Source: Bryobacterales bacterium
GTDB lineage: Bacteria; Acidobacteriota; Terriglobia; Bryobacterales; Bryobacteraceae
Direction: 5' to 3'
DNA: 44,742 bases
Assembly (NCBI GenBank): GCA_026129915.1
Contig: JAHCHD010000022.1
Location: forward strand, 1-44,742
Part shown: piece by piece, positions 1 through 8,161 of the stretch
Layout of the letters: each line of letters opens with the position of its first letter
Numbering within the stretch: position 1 is the stretch's first letter
The notes under the pieces: generated by a model
What the model was told of the DNA's origin: nothing
Database searches by the model: none
What the model saw: the letters and a program-made list of their open reading frames with translations, nothing else
Program-made: the position numbers and the translations under genes

Positions 1-25
1 CTGGCCGCGGCGGGGGCATAACCGG

Positions 26-688
26 CTACTTGCGACGGATGTTGAGAATCCGGATGGGCGGCGTGAGGCTCTGGTTTCCCAAAGCCACCCCAGCCCCGCC
101 AGGCGTTGGCCCGGAAGGGGATTGATGGATGCGGCGCACCACATCCATCCCAGCCGTCACCTTGCCAAAAGCCGCGAAACCCTGGAGGTCAGGGTTTCGG
201 TTCCCGCCGAAATCCAGCGAAGGCTGGTTTCCAATGCAGATGAAGAACCCATTGGTGGCGGAGTCCGCTTCCATGCGCGCCATGGAAAGCGTGCCATCCA
301 GGTGCTGCAGGCCGGTGCGATTCGTTCGCTCCAGCATCACGGGCGGGAAGCTTTGCTTGGCGTGCTGAGGGCTCACTCCAGCCTGCACCACATCGATCTT
401 CACCGCGCTACCTGGCTGGTTATCGGGCTTCGTGCGCACGGTACGGTGGAATTGGCCGCCGTCGTAGTGCCGGGCATCCACGTAGCGCAGGAAGTTCCTG
501 ACGGAAATCGGAGCGCGCTGGTCGTCCAGCGTGGCCTCAATCGGCCCGAATGCGGTCTCGATGACAATGTGCACTTCCGCGGGCGCAAGCATTGCGCACA
601 GCAGCAGCGCCGGCAGGGTCCGCAGGAGGGTCGAGAGTATGCGAAAGGCTACCGGCGATTGGACGGTGTTTGGCAGATGGTAGTTCAT
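26..688 (-). CDS. Secreted cyclophilin-type peptidyl-prolyl cis-trans isomerase
   Basis: A 220-aa protein of the cyclophilin family, which isomerises Xaa-Pro bonds during folding. A hydrophobic segment at about residues 18-37 looks like a signal peptide, so it probably acts in the periplasm. The cyclophilin core follows: a beta strand with GPIEATL, the FHR active-site motif near residue 80, SMAR, the NGFFI strand, and a C-terminal FAAFGKV segment. The start at 688 is supported by an AGGAG ribosome binding site about 8 nt upstream. It lies 23 bp downstream of the metalloprotease stop on the same strand, so the two are probably co-transcribed. The family assignment is firm; the substrate is unknown. 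Confidence 0.9.
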   Translation of the reverse strand: MNYHLPNTVQSPVAFRILSTLLRTLPALLLCAMLAPAEVHIVIETAFGPIEATLDDQRAPISVRNFLRYVDARHYDGGQFHRTVRTKPDNQPGSAVKIDVVQAGVSPQHAKQSFPPVMLERTNRTGLQHLDGTLSMARMEADSATNGFFICIGNQPSLDFGGNRNPDLQGFAAFGKVTAGMDVVRRIHQSPSGPTPGGAGVALGNQSLTPPIRILNIRRK

Positions 689-711
689 GGGCGTGGCTCC
701 TGTGAGTGTCC

Positions 712-3186
712 TTACCAGCGCGGCGGGTCACTCCAATTGTCTTCTCCGCAGCCAATGGGCTGGCCAGGAGGCAGTTCCTGCGGCTTGGGGAGCGGAAGTA
801 GCTTCGGATCTTCCTGGAACCGGGAGATGCGATGCGCGCTCCACAGGAGATGGGCTCGCCATGCGGTGTCCGGTCCGCCAGCTCGTCCAAGATACTGCCG
901 TAACTCGCTCAGCTTCAGCCACGCGATGGCCTTCACCTGCTCGCTGGAAGCCGGGGACTGCGCCAGCACCATCAGCCGGTAAAGCAGTACTGCATTCGTG
1001 GTCCGCTGGACTTCGGCATACATGCCAGTGAGCGGGGTGGCTTGCACGGTGCGGCCAAGAATCAGGTCGATGAGTTCATCCAGGCCTAGTTGCCCCGGTT
1101 CGCGCGCAGCGTTCTGCACGAGCCGCGCGGCGCGTTCCGGATGCAGCAGGAAGGACAGGGTGTGATCAGCGGCGACCTCAGCGGCGGCGAGCGCGTCGAA
1201 GGTAAGCCCAGTGCGCACGGGGAAGCTCTCGCGGTTGCGTCCGAAGCCAGGCGGGTGGGGTGGAATCTGGCGGAGCAACGCTTCGGGTAGCGTCAGGTAG
1301 GCAGGTTCGATTGTGCGCAGTAACGCGTCCAGGGCGGCGGTCTGCCGCTCGCGTGGGATCAGGCGGGTGGCCGGCGTGGCGCTGCTCGGGGCGCCGCGCA
1401 GGGTATAGGCATAGTCCAAGCCGCCAACTAGCTTAGAGGCCGCTTCCACCTGATAGCGGTGCAGCAAATAAATAGGCACGAGCGTTTCGCCAAGGGATGA
1501 CAGAGGTTCACCCGGTGGCAGGACCGCCTCCGAGAAGCGATTCAGCGCGGCTCGCCGTACCGCACCGAGACGGTTAAGCTCCGCCACCGGGTCTGGCCCG
1601 TTGTCCCAAAGGTGGCCCTCGGGCGACGCGCCACCCTCAGGCCGTGCATCGCGGTCAGTGATGTAGCGGAGCCCACTGGCAAAGGCCCCGTCGAGGATCG
1701 AATTCAGGGCAGCGGACTCGTTTGTCCCTGGTGCGAAGTGTTGGTAGCCGTAAGCAATGGCAACCTTGTCCCACTCCCCGATACCCGTAGCGTAGGCCTG
1801 CGAGAGATCGATGGCATCCCGTTCGCCCAAGGCCACATAGGGGTGAGGGTAATCCATCACAGAAGCCCGGGCGTTCACGCTGGCGGCGAAGTTGTGGGAA
1901 AGTCCCAGCGTGTGGCCCACTTCGTGCGCCGAAAGCTGGCGCAGGCGTGCCAGGGCCATCTCGCGCATCTGTGGCGAGACGGGCTTGCCCTCTTCATACG
2001 GTGCCAGAAGGCCAGTGGCGATGAGGTAATCCTGCCGCACACGCAAGGAACCGAGGGTCACATGGCCCTTGATGATCTCTCCGGTGCGAGGGTCACCGAC
2101 GCTAGCGCCATAGCTCCAGCCGCGCGTGGAGCGGTGGACCCATTGGATGACGTTGTATCGCACGTCCATAGGGTCAGCTCCTTCGGGCATGAGTTCCACG
2201 CGGTATGCGTCGAGGTAGCCCGCGGCTTCGAAGGCCTGGTTCCACCATCGAGCGCCGTCGAGCAAGGCGGCGCGGATGGGTTCCGGGGCGCCGCGGTCAA
2301 CGTAGTACACGATGGGTTTGACGGCTTCGCTGACACGGGAAGACGGATCCTTCTTCTGCAGGCGATGGCGCGGAATCCAGCGTTTCCGGAGGCTGGCTTC
2401 AATTGGTGTGGCGAAGTCGTAGTAGCTCACCGCCCCATAGCCGGAACGAGGGTCGAACGGACGCGGCTCATAGCCGGGTTCCGGCAACTCGACAAAGGAG
2501 TGATGCTGGCGGACTGTAAACTCCCCTGTGGAGGGCGAGACGGTCTGCAAGCGGCGTCCCATCTCACGCTCCGTCGTAAAGGTGAGAAGCGCCTCCACCT
2601 CGGTGTTCTTGGGAAAGCTCCTGGTGCGGTCGAGGAAGATGGCGCTGCGCGAAGCATCCACCTTAAATTCGCCTTCGCCCAACTGGCGCAGCCTGCCGGC
2701 AATGCCCTGTGCGTCGCGCAGCGCGAAGTCTGTGATGTCAATCAAGACCCGGTCGCCAGCCTGCTGCTCCGCCTTGAAGCCCCAGATTACAGCCTGGGCG
2801 AAGGATTCCTCCACTGCTTTTCGTTCGGCCGGATCATCGGATTCCGCGCGGTAGCCATAGTTCGGCTGTATGAGCAGCACCTTTGGGCCCACTTTGCGGA
2901 AGAGCACGATGCGGTCTTGTCCGAGTTGGCCACGATCAAGCCCGATGTCGTTCGATCCCACGCCGCCGGGCAGGGAATTCACATAGAGGAACTCGGTGTC
3001 CCACTTGTCCACTTCCATCCAGAGGCGTCCCGTCGCGTCGTCCCAATAAAGCGTGAAGTAGCCGGGCATGGCGGACTTACCCTTGACGGCTTCAAGGATA
3101 GGGTCGGATTCCTGGGCGAGCAATGCAATGCCAGCAAGAAGCGAAGCAAACAGGATCGTGAGGCTACGGCGATACAGAATGGACAT
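712..3186 (-). CDS. Secreted zinc metalloprotease, DUF5117/DUF5118 type
   Basis: An 824-aa protein with an N-terminal signal peptide (SLTILFASLLAGIALLAQ) and a metzincin-like zinc site HEVGHTLGLSH at residues 421-431, followed by an SVMDY Met-turn-like motif. The layout (N-terminal beta-rich domain, catalytic domain in the middle, long helical C-terminal part) matches large putative metalloproteases with DUF5117 and DUF5118 domains, common in Acidobacteriota and Bacteroidota. The open frame extends upstream to 3294, but the ATG at 3186 is preferred: it starts directly at the signal peptide and has GGAGA upstream, whereas the extension is translated from a tandem repeat. It is divergent from the RnfC/PduS-like gene. 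The protein substrate is unknown. Confidence 0.87.
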   Translation of the reverse strand: MSILYRRSLTILFASLLAGIALLAQESDPILEAVKGKSAMPGYFTLYWDDATGRLWMEVDKWDTEFLYVNSLPGGVGSNDIGLDRGQLGQDRIVLFRKVGPKVLLIQPNYGYRAESDDPAERKAVEESFAQAVIWGFKAEQQAGDRVLIDITDFALRDAQGIAGRLRQLGEGEFKVDASRSAIFLDRTRSFPKNTEVEALLTFTTEREMGRRLQTVSPSTGEFTVRQHHSFVELPEPGYEPRPFDPRSGYGAVSYYDFATPIEASLRKRWIPRHRLQKKDPSSRVSEAVKPIVYYVDRGAPEPIRAALLDGARWWNQAFEAAGYLDAYRVELMPEGADPMDVRYNVIQWVHRSTRGWSYGASVGDPRTGEIIKGHVTLGSLRVRQDYLIATGLLAPYEEGKPVSPQMREMALARLRQLSAHEVGHTLGLSHNFAASVNARASVMDYPHPYVALGERDAIDLSQAYATGIGEWDKVAIAYGYQHFAPGTNESAALNSILDGAFASGLRYITDRDARPEGGASPEGHLWDNGPDPVAELNRLGAVRRAALNRFSEAVLPPGEPLSSLGETLVPIYLLHRYQVEAASKLVGGLDYAYTLRGAPSSATPATRLIPRERQTAALDALLRTIEPAYLTLPEALLRQIPPHPPGFGRNRESFPVRTGLTFDALAAAEVAADHTLSFLLHPERAARLVQNAAREPGQLGLDELIDLILGRTVQATPLTGMYAEVQRTTNAVLLYRLMVLAQSPASSEQVKAIAWLKLSELRQYLGRAGGPDTAWRAHLLWSAHRISRFQEDPKLLPLPKPQELPPGQPIGCGEDNWSDPPRW

Positions 3187-3236
3187 GAAGGGCAATCTCC
3201 AGAGGGTGCTTCTTGTTGGGCTGGGGTGCGTAGGCC

Positions 3237-3272
3237 GCGAGCAAGGCGGACCGCGAGCGAGGCGGACCGCGA
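3237..3272. repeat. 16-bp tandem repeat, two copies plus a partial
   Basis: Copies at 3237-3252 (GCGAGCAAGGCGGACC) and 3253-3268 (GCGAGCGAGGCGGACC) differ at one base and are followed by GCGA of a third copy. They lie in the divergent intergenic region upstream of the metalloprotease start. Confidence 0.8.
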
Positions 3273-3346
3273 AACTCCCAGCATAGCGCGGCAATTGAAG
3301 GGCTGGAACTGGGAGCAGATGTTACCGGGCGTGCCCGCACTGCGGT

Positions 3347-4672
3347 ATGCTCCGAGTGATGCTGAGTGAACAACTGCGGGCTTGCGGGGTGGTGGGCGCC
3401 GGGGGTGCGGGATTTCCTGCCCATGTGAAGGCGCAATCCAAGGTCGAGTATGTGATCGCAAACGGGGCGGAGTGCGAGCCCCTGATCCACAAGGACGTGG
3501 AGTTGATGAAGCGCTACCCGCGCGAGATCCTGGAGGGCCTTGCTCTGATGGCACAGGCCACGGGCGCCACGAAGCAGGTAATGGGCGTAAAGAAGAAGAA
3601 CGCCGAAGCTATGGAAGCCCTGACAGGCGTGCGGCAGGGCGCGCCGTGGGAGTTTGTGAAGCTCGGCGATTTCTACCCATCTGGTGATGAATACGAACTC
3701 GTTTACCATGCCACGGGCCGTTTGATACCGCCCGCGGGCATTCCCCTGCAGGTGGGTTGCGTGGTGAACAATGTCGAGACCCTTTACAACGTGAGCATGG
3801 CGGCGCAGGGGGTTCCCGTGACGCGCAAGTTCCTTACTGTGTGCGGGGCGGTGCGCTCACCCAAGACGTTTTGGGCCCCTCTTGGGATTTCGTATCGAGA
3901 ACTGCTGGAAGCCGCTGGCGGCGTTACATTGGACGACTTTGTGGTGTTTGTGAGCGGGCTGATGATGGGCACCCTGTGCCTGGACACCAACGAGGTGGTC
4001 ACCAAGACTACCGGCGGCTTGATTGTGCTGCCCCGCGACCACTATCTGGTTACCCGCCGGACGCGGACGCAGCCGGAGATGAACCATATCGGCAAGTCCG
4101 CCTGCGACCAGTGCAGCTATTGCACGGAACTCTGCCCCCGCTACCTGCTGGGGTACGAAGTGATGCCCCACAAGGTGATGCGCGGCCTGGGCTTCACGAC
4201 TACTGGCGCGCAGCACTGGGACCAATGGGCAGAGCTGTGCTGCTCTTGCGGACTATGCACTCTCTACGCGTGTCCGGAGGACCTCTACCCAAAGGAAGCC
4301 TGCGACCAGGCCAAGGTGGAACGCCGCGCCGCTGGTTTGCGATTTGTGCAGGAGGCTCCTGTCCAGGTACATCCGATGAAGGAGTACCGGGGTGTGCCGT
4401 TGAGCCAGTTGCGACAACGACTCCGTGTTGAGGAGTACGAGGTGCCGACGCCGTTTGAGGATCTCAGCCTTGAGCCCAACCGGGTGCGCGTCGCCTGGAA
4501 GCAGCACGCGGGCGAACCGGCACAGCCAGTGGTGGCTGAAGGGCAGAAGGTGCGCGCGGGGGATTTGCTGGGCGAGCCGCCGGCGGATAAACTCGGCGCC
4601 CGGGTTCATGCAAGTATCGACGGCACGGTGCAATCAATTTCAGAGGCAGGCGCAGTGATCGTCGCCGGCTAA
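3347..4672 (+). CDS. RnfC/PduS-like flavin and 4Fe-4S electron-transfer protein (SLBB type)
   Basis: A 441-aa protein related to RnfC, NuoF and the cobalamin reductase PduS. The N-terminus carries the glycine-rich nucleotide/FMN motif GVVGAGGAGFP (residues 14-24) and the ANGAECEPL motif of this family. The C-terminal third has two 4Fe-4S ferredoxin clusters, CDQCSYCTELCP (about 253-264) and CCSCGLC plus ACP (about 298-310), then a short lipoyl-like tail. It probably moves electrons between NADH or flavin and a ferredoxin or corrinoid partner. No other Rnf subunit or microcompartment shell gene is within this window. The start could also be the in-frame ATG at 3359; neither has a clear ribosome binding site. 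A strong terminator follows at 4722. Confidence 0.8.
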   Translation: MLRVMLSEQLRACGVVGAGGAGFPAHVKAQSKVEYVIANGAECEPLIHKDVELMKRYPREILEGLALMAQATGATKQVMGVKKKNAEAMEALTGVRQGAPWEFVKLGDFYPSGDEYELVYHATGRLIPPAGIPLQVGCVVNNVETLYNVSMAAQGVPVTRKFLTVCGAVRSPKTFWAPLGISYRELLEAAGGVTLDDFVVFVSGLMMGTLCLDTNEVVTKTTGGLIVLPRDHYLVTRRTRTQPEMNHIGKSACDQCSYCTELCPRYLLGYEVMPHKVMRGLGFTTTGAQHWDQWAELCCSCGLCTLYACPEDLYPKEACDQAKVERRAAGLRFVQEAPVQVHPMKEYRGVPLSQLRQRLRVEEYEVPTPFEDLSLEPNRVRVAWKQHAGEPAQPVVAEGQKVRAGDLLGEPPADKLGARVHASIDGTVQSISEAGAVIVAG

Positions 4673-4721
4673 GCTGGAAACTGAGCAATTCACACCTGTC
4701 AAGACTAGTACACATTGACAA

Positions 4722-4753
4722 AAAAATGCCGCCCTAACCAGAGCGGCATTTTT
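4722..4753 (+). terminator. Rho-independent terminator after the RnfC/PduS-like gene
   Basis: Perfect inverted repeat with an 11-bp stem (4722-4732 and 4743-4753) and a 10-nt loop. The GC core AUGCCGC/GCGGCAU is flanked by A5 on the left and T5 on the right, so it can work on both strands. It lies 50 bp beyond the stop codon. Confidence 0.9.
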
Positions 4754-5108
4754 GCATAATTTCGTAGAATTTCGATATGAAAACAAAAGTGGGCGATCAC
4801 GGCAATCCGGTCGATGTCTGGTAGAGGCCAACGTGAGCACTCCGCCCATCATGCCTCCGGGTTTGTAGGCCACCTAAACGGATAGAACCGTATGGCACCC
4901 GCGAATTTACTCATCATTTGACTGGCGCTTCGTGCCAGAGATGAGGTCGCTGACGGTGCATATTGCGGGTGGCTTCACCCTCGACCGAACGCTGTGATCG
5001 CCCCGCGATCGATGACTAATTCCGTTTTCTCTTCCTCCTTTATTTCTATTTCTGATTCATTTGTAGCATGCTTTTAACCGGACTTCAAGACCTTTTTAGT
5101 GAACCGTG
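4754..5108. other. Intergenic region without a recognisable gene
   Basis: About 355 bp between the terminator and the 3' end of the GT9 operon. No convincing reading frame, tRNA or repeat was seen. The right third (about 5020-5100) is clearly more AT-rich than its surroundings. Confidence 0.6.
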
Positions 5109-6032
5109 TTAGTGGCTTTCCATGGCCCATTCGCGCAGCGCGGCCAGCACGGATGCGCGGCCGGTTTCGAAGGAAATGCCGCTGGCGGGCCGGCCTGCGG
5201 ATGGTGTGAGTACCATGCGAATTCGTGAGCCCCTGGGCGCCCAGCGCTGAGGGTCCATGGGGCCGAAGAACACGACAACCGGAACACCCATCATGGCGGC
5301 CAGATGAGTGATGCCGGAATCGTTTCCAACGTAGAGGCCGGCAGATGAAAGATCGCGGGCCAGGGTGCAGAGGCAGTCGTGACGCCAGGCGAGTGGCGCC
5401 AACTCCGTGGGCAGAGGGTCCTCAGGGCTGGCGCACCAGCGAAGCTCGCATTGGGACTCAAGTAACCCGGCGATTTGCCGGAAATGTTCCAGGGGCCAGT
5501 TCTTTGCGGAGCTTCCAGAGTAAGGGTGGAGAATGACCAGTGGCCGCTTGTGAGGAGGAGACGCTCTAAGGCACTCCGGGTTCAACAGGAACCGGCGTCC
5601 GCCCGGTTGGCGCCAGGGAATGGGTTCTTCGCACAGCCCGTGCCATGCTTGTGTCTGCCGCAGGAAGTAGTCAGTGACGTGCCCGGTATCGCCGGGCTCT
5701 GGCAGTGCGGGGAAGAAGTGAATCGGAAGCTGCAGTTTGGCCGCGCGCTCCCGCAGCAGAGGTTGGTTGTGTCCCGTCCAGCTGAGGATCTCATCGAAGC
5801 CCGCCAGCCGTTCGAGCAATTCACCGGGAGGGTGCGCGCCGTCCACACCCAGGAGGGAGAAACCGGTGCCGGCCAGGGACTGTACGCGATTACCGAAACC
5901 TACCAACGGGGCAATGGCGCCACTGGTCCAGATCTCGGTGTAGTCGCCCTGTAGCAGGTAAAGCGCGGGTAGCGCGCAGAGGCAATCTCCGATGGCACCG
6001 GGCCGGATAAGGAGCCGCCGCACTGGATTCAC
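5109..6032 (-). CDS. Glycosyltransferase family 9 (ADP-heptose:LPS heptosyltransferase-like)
   Basis: A 307-aa GT-B fold glycosyltransferase of family 9. The N-terminus LLIRPGAIGDCLCALPAL is the typical GT9 start, with the Asp of GAIGD that serves in catalysis in this family. The C-terminal half has the nucleotide-sugar site: HPYSGSSAKNWP, then YVGNDSGITHLAA, then VVFFGPMDPQRWAP. Members transfer heptose or similar sugars to lipopolysaccharide core or other surface glycans at the cytoplasmic membrane. The GTG start at 6032 directly abuts the TAG stop of the DsbD-like gene, so translation is probably coupled. It is the last gene of the parvulin/TlpA/DsbD-like operon. The acceptor cannot be told from sequence. 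Confidence 0.87.
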   Translation of the reverse strand: MNPVRRLLIRPGAIGDCLCALPALYLLQGDYTEIWTSGAIAPLVGFGNRVQSLAGTGFSLLGVDGAHPPGELLERLAGFDEILSWTGHNQPLLRERAAKLQLPIHFFPALPEPGDTGHVTDYFLRQTQAWHGLCEEPIPWRQPGGRRFLLNPECLRASPPHKRPLVILHPYSGSSAKNWPLEHFRQIAGLLESQCELRWCASPEDPLPTELAPLAWRHDCLCTLARDLSSAGLYVGNDSGITHLAAMMGVPVVVFFGPMDPQRWAPRGSRIRMVLTPSAGRPASGISFETGRASVLAALREWAMESH

Positions 6033-6512
6033 CTAACGGACGTCCAAGGTGACTCGCACCGGGGCAGTGGACGGCGGGAAGCATTCCTTGTCGTTGCAAG
6101 CCTGATAGGTAAGCTTGCCGGTGATGGCTCCAAATCCGCGTGTGGCATTCGGCTTTACGTGGAAGTGCTGTTGGAACTGGAAAGCGCCATCGAATACCGA
6201 CAGAGCCTTGCCTTCAGAGAAGGCGAACTGCTGGCGGGAGGGCTCAGGAAACTGAGTGCCCCTGGCTTCCGCGAGTGAGCTGTCCCAAGTGATGCGCAGC
6301 GGAATGTAGTACTTATCCTCCGGCTGGTGGCTGTTGATGTGGAGACCCTTCTTGACTCGCACATCCACGGGTACCTGGAGGTCTTCTCCTCGCCGGACGG
6401 TCACCGGTCCCTTCACGGTAGCTTCCACCGCGTTGGCGGTTTGCGCAGAAAGGGTCGCCGCCAGCAGAAAGCTAAGCGCCGCCAGACGTGCCTTTGTTCT
6501 GTAGCAATGCAC
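6033..6512 (-). CDS. Stand-alone DsbD N-terminal-domain protein (periplasmic thiol reductase)
   Basis: A 159-aa secreted protein matching the alpha domain of DsbD. After a signal peptide (LAALSFLLAATLSAQTANA) comes an immunoglobulin-like fold ending in the redox pair within YQACNDKECFPP (C139 and C144), as in nDsbD, which passes electrons to periplasmic thiol proteins. The frame is open to 6566, but the GTG at 6512 is the likely start: it has GAGGAGG 7 nt upstream and puts the signal peptide at the N-terminus. It overlaps the TlpA-like gene by 41 bp. No membrane domain (DsbD beta/CcdA) follows, so its electron donor must lie elsewhere; the neighbouring TlpA-like protein is the obvious partner. 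Confidence 0.82.
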   Translation of the reverse strand: MHCYRTKARLAALSFLLAATLSAQTANAVEATVKGPVTVRRGEDLQVPVDVRVKKGLHINSHQPEDKYYIPLRITWDSSLAEARGTQFPEPSRQQFAFSEGKALSVFDGAFQFQQHFHVKPNATRGFGAITGKLTYQACNDKECFPPSTAPVRVTLDVR

Positions 6513-7029
6513 GGATTTCCTCCTCAAACACGCTGCGGCTGACGATGCCCATGTGGGTACTGGCAATGCGCCCGTTGCGGTCGATCACGAAGCTGGTCGG
6601 AAGCGCCTGTACGCCGCTGTAGAGCTGCGCGAGTTCTTCGGTGCCGAGCACCATGCGGTAGTTCACCTTCATGTCGCTGATGAAGGGCTTCACCACTTCC
6701 CAGCCGTCCTCATCCATGGAGACTCCAACTACGGCGAAGCCTTGGTCTTTGAATTCGCGCTCCATGTCGACGAACCAGGGAATCTCAATGCGGCAGGGGG
6801 CGCACCAGGTGGCCCAGAAATTCAGCAGCACCACCTTGCCCTTCAACTCTGAAAGCTTCACCGTCTGGCCGCCGGCATCCACCAGGGAAAAGTCCGGGGC
6901 CTCGTTGCGATCCGCTTCCGCCTTCAGCGTAGCTGGCGCGCTTCCGCCACCCCCGGTACAGGAGGTGAAGCCCGCTGCAACCGCGCCTGCGGCGGCCATC
7001 GACATCAAAAACTGCTTTCGTGTAATCAA
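6472..7029 (-). CDS. TlpA/ResA-family thioredoxin-like lipoprotein
   Basis: A 185-aa thioredoxin-fold protein. The N-terminus has a twin-arginine-like RKQFL motif, a hydrophobic stretch, and a lipobox ending in FTSC (C24), which predicts membrane anchoring outside the cytoplasm. The fold shows APDFSL, KGKVVLLNFWATWCAPC with active-site cysteines C76 and C79, and the cis-proline segment ALPTSFVIDR. TlpA/ResA proteins reduce disulfides in cytochrome c apoproteins or other exported proteins. It lies between a parvulin and a DsbD-like protein, so the operon appears devoted to folding and disulfide handling in the envelope. The substrate is not known. Confidence 0.9.
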   Translation of the reverse strand: MITRKQFLMSMAAAGAVAAGFTSCTGGGGSAPATLKAEADRNEAPDFSLVDAGGQTVKLSELKGKVVLLNFWATWCAPCRIEIPWFVDMEREFKDQGFAVVGVSMDEDGWEVVKPFISDMKVNYRMVLGTEELAQLYSGVQALPTSFVIDRNGRIASTHMGIVSRSVFEEEIRALLQNKGTSGGA

Positions 7030-7089
7030 GAAGATTCTCCCCCGCTTCTTTCCTGCTTCCGTTGTGCCGGCGCAATCTTCAGCACGTAT

Positions 7090-7971
7090 TCAGGGTTTGA
7101 GCAACTCCGGCTTCAACCCTTGGATGTCAATGGAGTCCCTGAGGTTGTCCATAACCTTCCGAAACTTTTCGTCATGCACACGATCATTGATGGAACCCGC
7201 CACCTCGGTATACGGCTGGACGATCTTTTCCTCAATACGAAAGATGTAGAAGCCATTGGCCTGGCGAACGGGGTCGCTCACCGCGCCCTGTTCCAGCACA
7301 AAAACGGCACTCTTCACGTCAGCCGGGATGTTGTCACGTCTAGAGAAGGTAGCGAAATCGCCGTCGCGTTTGGCGCTGCCCTCATCCTTGGAGTGCTTCT
7401 TCACCAACTCCACAAAGTCTGCTCCCGCGCGGATGTCCTTTACCAGTTGCTGGGCGAGCGTTAGCGCCTCGCTTTCCGTAAGCGAAACTCTGGTTTCGCC
7501 CTCTTTCGGAGGGGTGTTTAGAAATGGCAGATAGATCACCTTCACGCGCACCTTAGTGTAGTCGTCCACGTGGGCGTCGTAGAAGGACCGCGTTTCGTCG
7601 TCGGTGACCAGCACCTCCTGGCTCAGCCGGTTGAGGCCGGCCGTGGAGAGAATCATCCGGCGGTTGTACTCAATCTGCTCGCGGAAGGGGCTCTCCTGGT
7701 CGAGATTGTGTTCCTCGGCGACCCTGGCGAGCTTGCTCATGAGCGCATACTGCCGGATGAAATCCTCCGCATTCTGCAGGGCGGCGCCACGATTCTGCTG
7801 CGGCATGGTGTTCAGAAACGCCCGCACTTCGCGCACCGTCACCGGACGTCCGTCGAGGGTTGCCACCACAGCATCTTCATCCACAGGCGCCGAAACCGGC
7901 GCGGGCTGTGCAAAGCTTGCGAGTGCCGTGGCAAGAGAGAGGCCAAACAGGAGAATACGAGCGGTCTTCAT
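7090..7971 (-). CDS. Secreted parvulin-type PPIase (SurA/PpiC-like)
   Basis: A 293-aa protein with a signal peptide (ILLFGLSLATALASFAQ), a SurA-like helical N-terminal domain (about residues 35-140), and a parvulin domain (about 145-265). The parvulin domain shows VKVIYLPF, ADFVELVKKHSKDEGSA, GDFATFSR and VRQANGFYIFRIEEK. It probably acts as a chaperone/prolyl isomerase for outer-membrane or exported proteins. The ATG at 7971 is chosen over upstream frames because it begins at the signal peptide and has AAAGGAA upstream. It is the first gene of the four-gene operon, and a terminator-like hairpin ends about 20 nt before this start codon. Confidence 0.87.
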   Translation of the reverse strand: MKTARILLFGLSLATALASFAQPAPVSAPVDEDAVVATLDGRPVTVREVRAFLNTMPQQNRGAALQNAEDFIRQYALMSKLARVAEEHNLDQESPFREQIEYNRRMILSTAGLNRLSQEVLVTDDETRSFYDAHVDDYTKVRVKVIYLPFLNTPPKEGETRVSLTESEALTLAQQLVKDIRAGADFVELVKKHSKDEGSAKRDGDFATFSRRDNIPADVKSAVFVLEQGAVSDPVRQANGFYIFRIEEKIVQPYTEVAGSINDRVHDEKFRKVMDNLRDSIDIQGLKPELLKP

Positions 7972-7986
7972 TCCGTTCCTTTGATC

Positions 7987-8018
7987 AAAAAACCGGTCCC
8001 GGCGTGACAACGGGACCG
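7987..8018 (-). terminator. Hairpin plus T6 just upstream of the parvulin operon
   Basis: Read on the minus strand, an 8-bp perfect stem (8011-8018 with 7994-8001) and a 9-nt loop are followed by one G and TTTTTT (7987-7992). It ends about 15 nt before the parvulin start codon. It either terminates an upstream minus-strand transcript or attenuates the operon leader. Confidence 0.7.
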
Positions 8019-8113
8019 AAAATACTGGTGGGCGGGGCGCTCAATGAATTCGGGAGAGCGACTGCCATCCCACTCCGCTGATGCGCACCGCAGGCCATGC
8101 AAGACAATCATGA

Positions 8114-8147
8114 TCACGAAAACATGGCATCTTCACGAAAACATGGC
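8114..8147. repeat. 15-bp direct repeat
   Basis: TCACGAAAACATGGC occurs at 8114-8128 and again at 8133-8147, separated by 4 nt, directly upstream of the glutaredoxin pseudogene. It looks like a small tandem duplication. Confidence 0.85.
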
Positions 8148-8161
8148 TTAGCGGAGCGTTG

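Noticed and set aside
1612..3369. Long plus-strand open frame of 585 codons
   Set aside because: It is antisense to the metalloprotease with its intact HEVGHTLGLSH site; its composition has no motifs and reflects GC-rich codon bias.
4640..4873. Minus-strand frame of 77 codons after the RnfC/PduS-like gene
   Set aside because: It runs through the terminator hairpin and the 3' end of the plus-strand gene and shows no protein motif.
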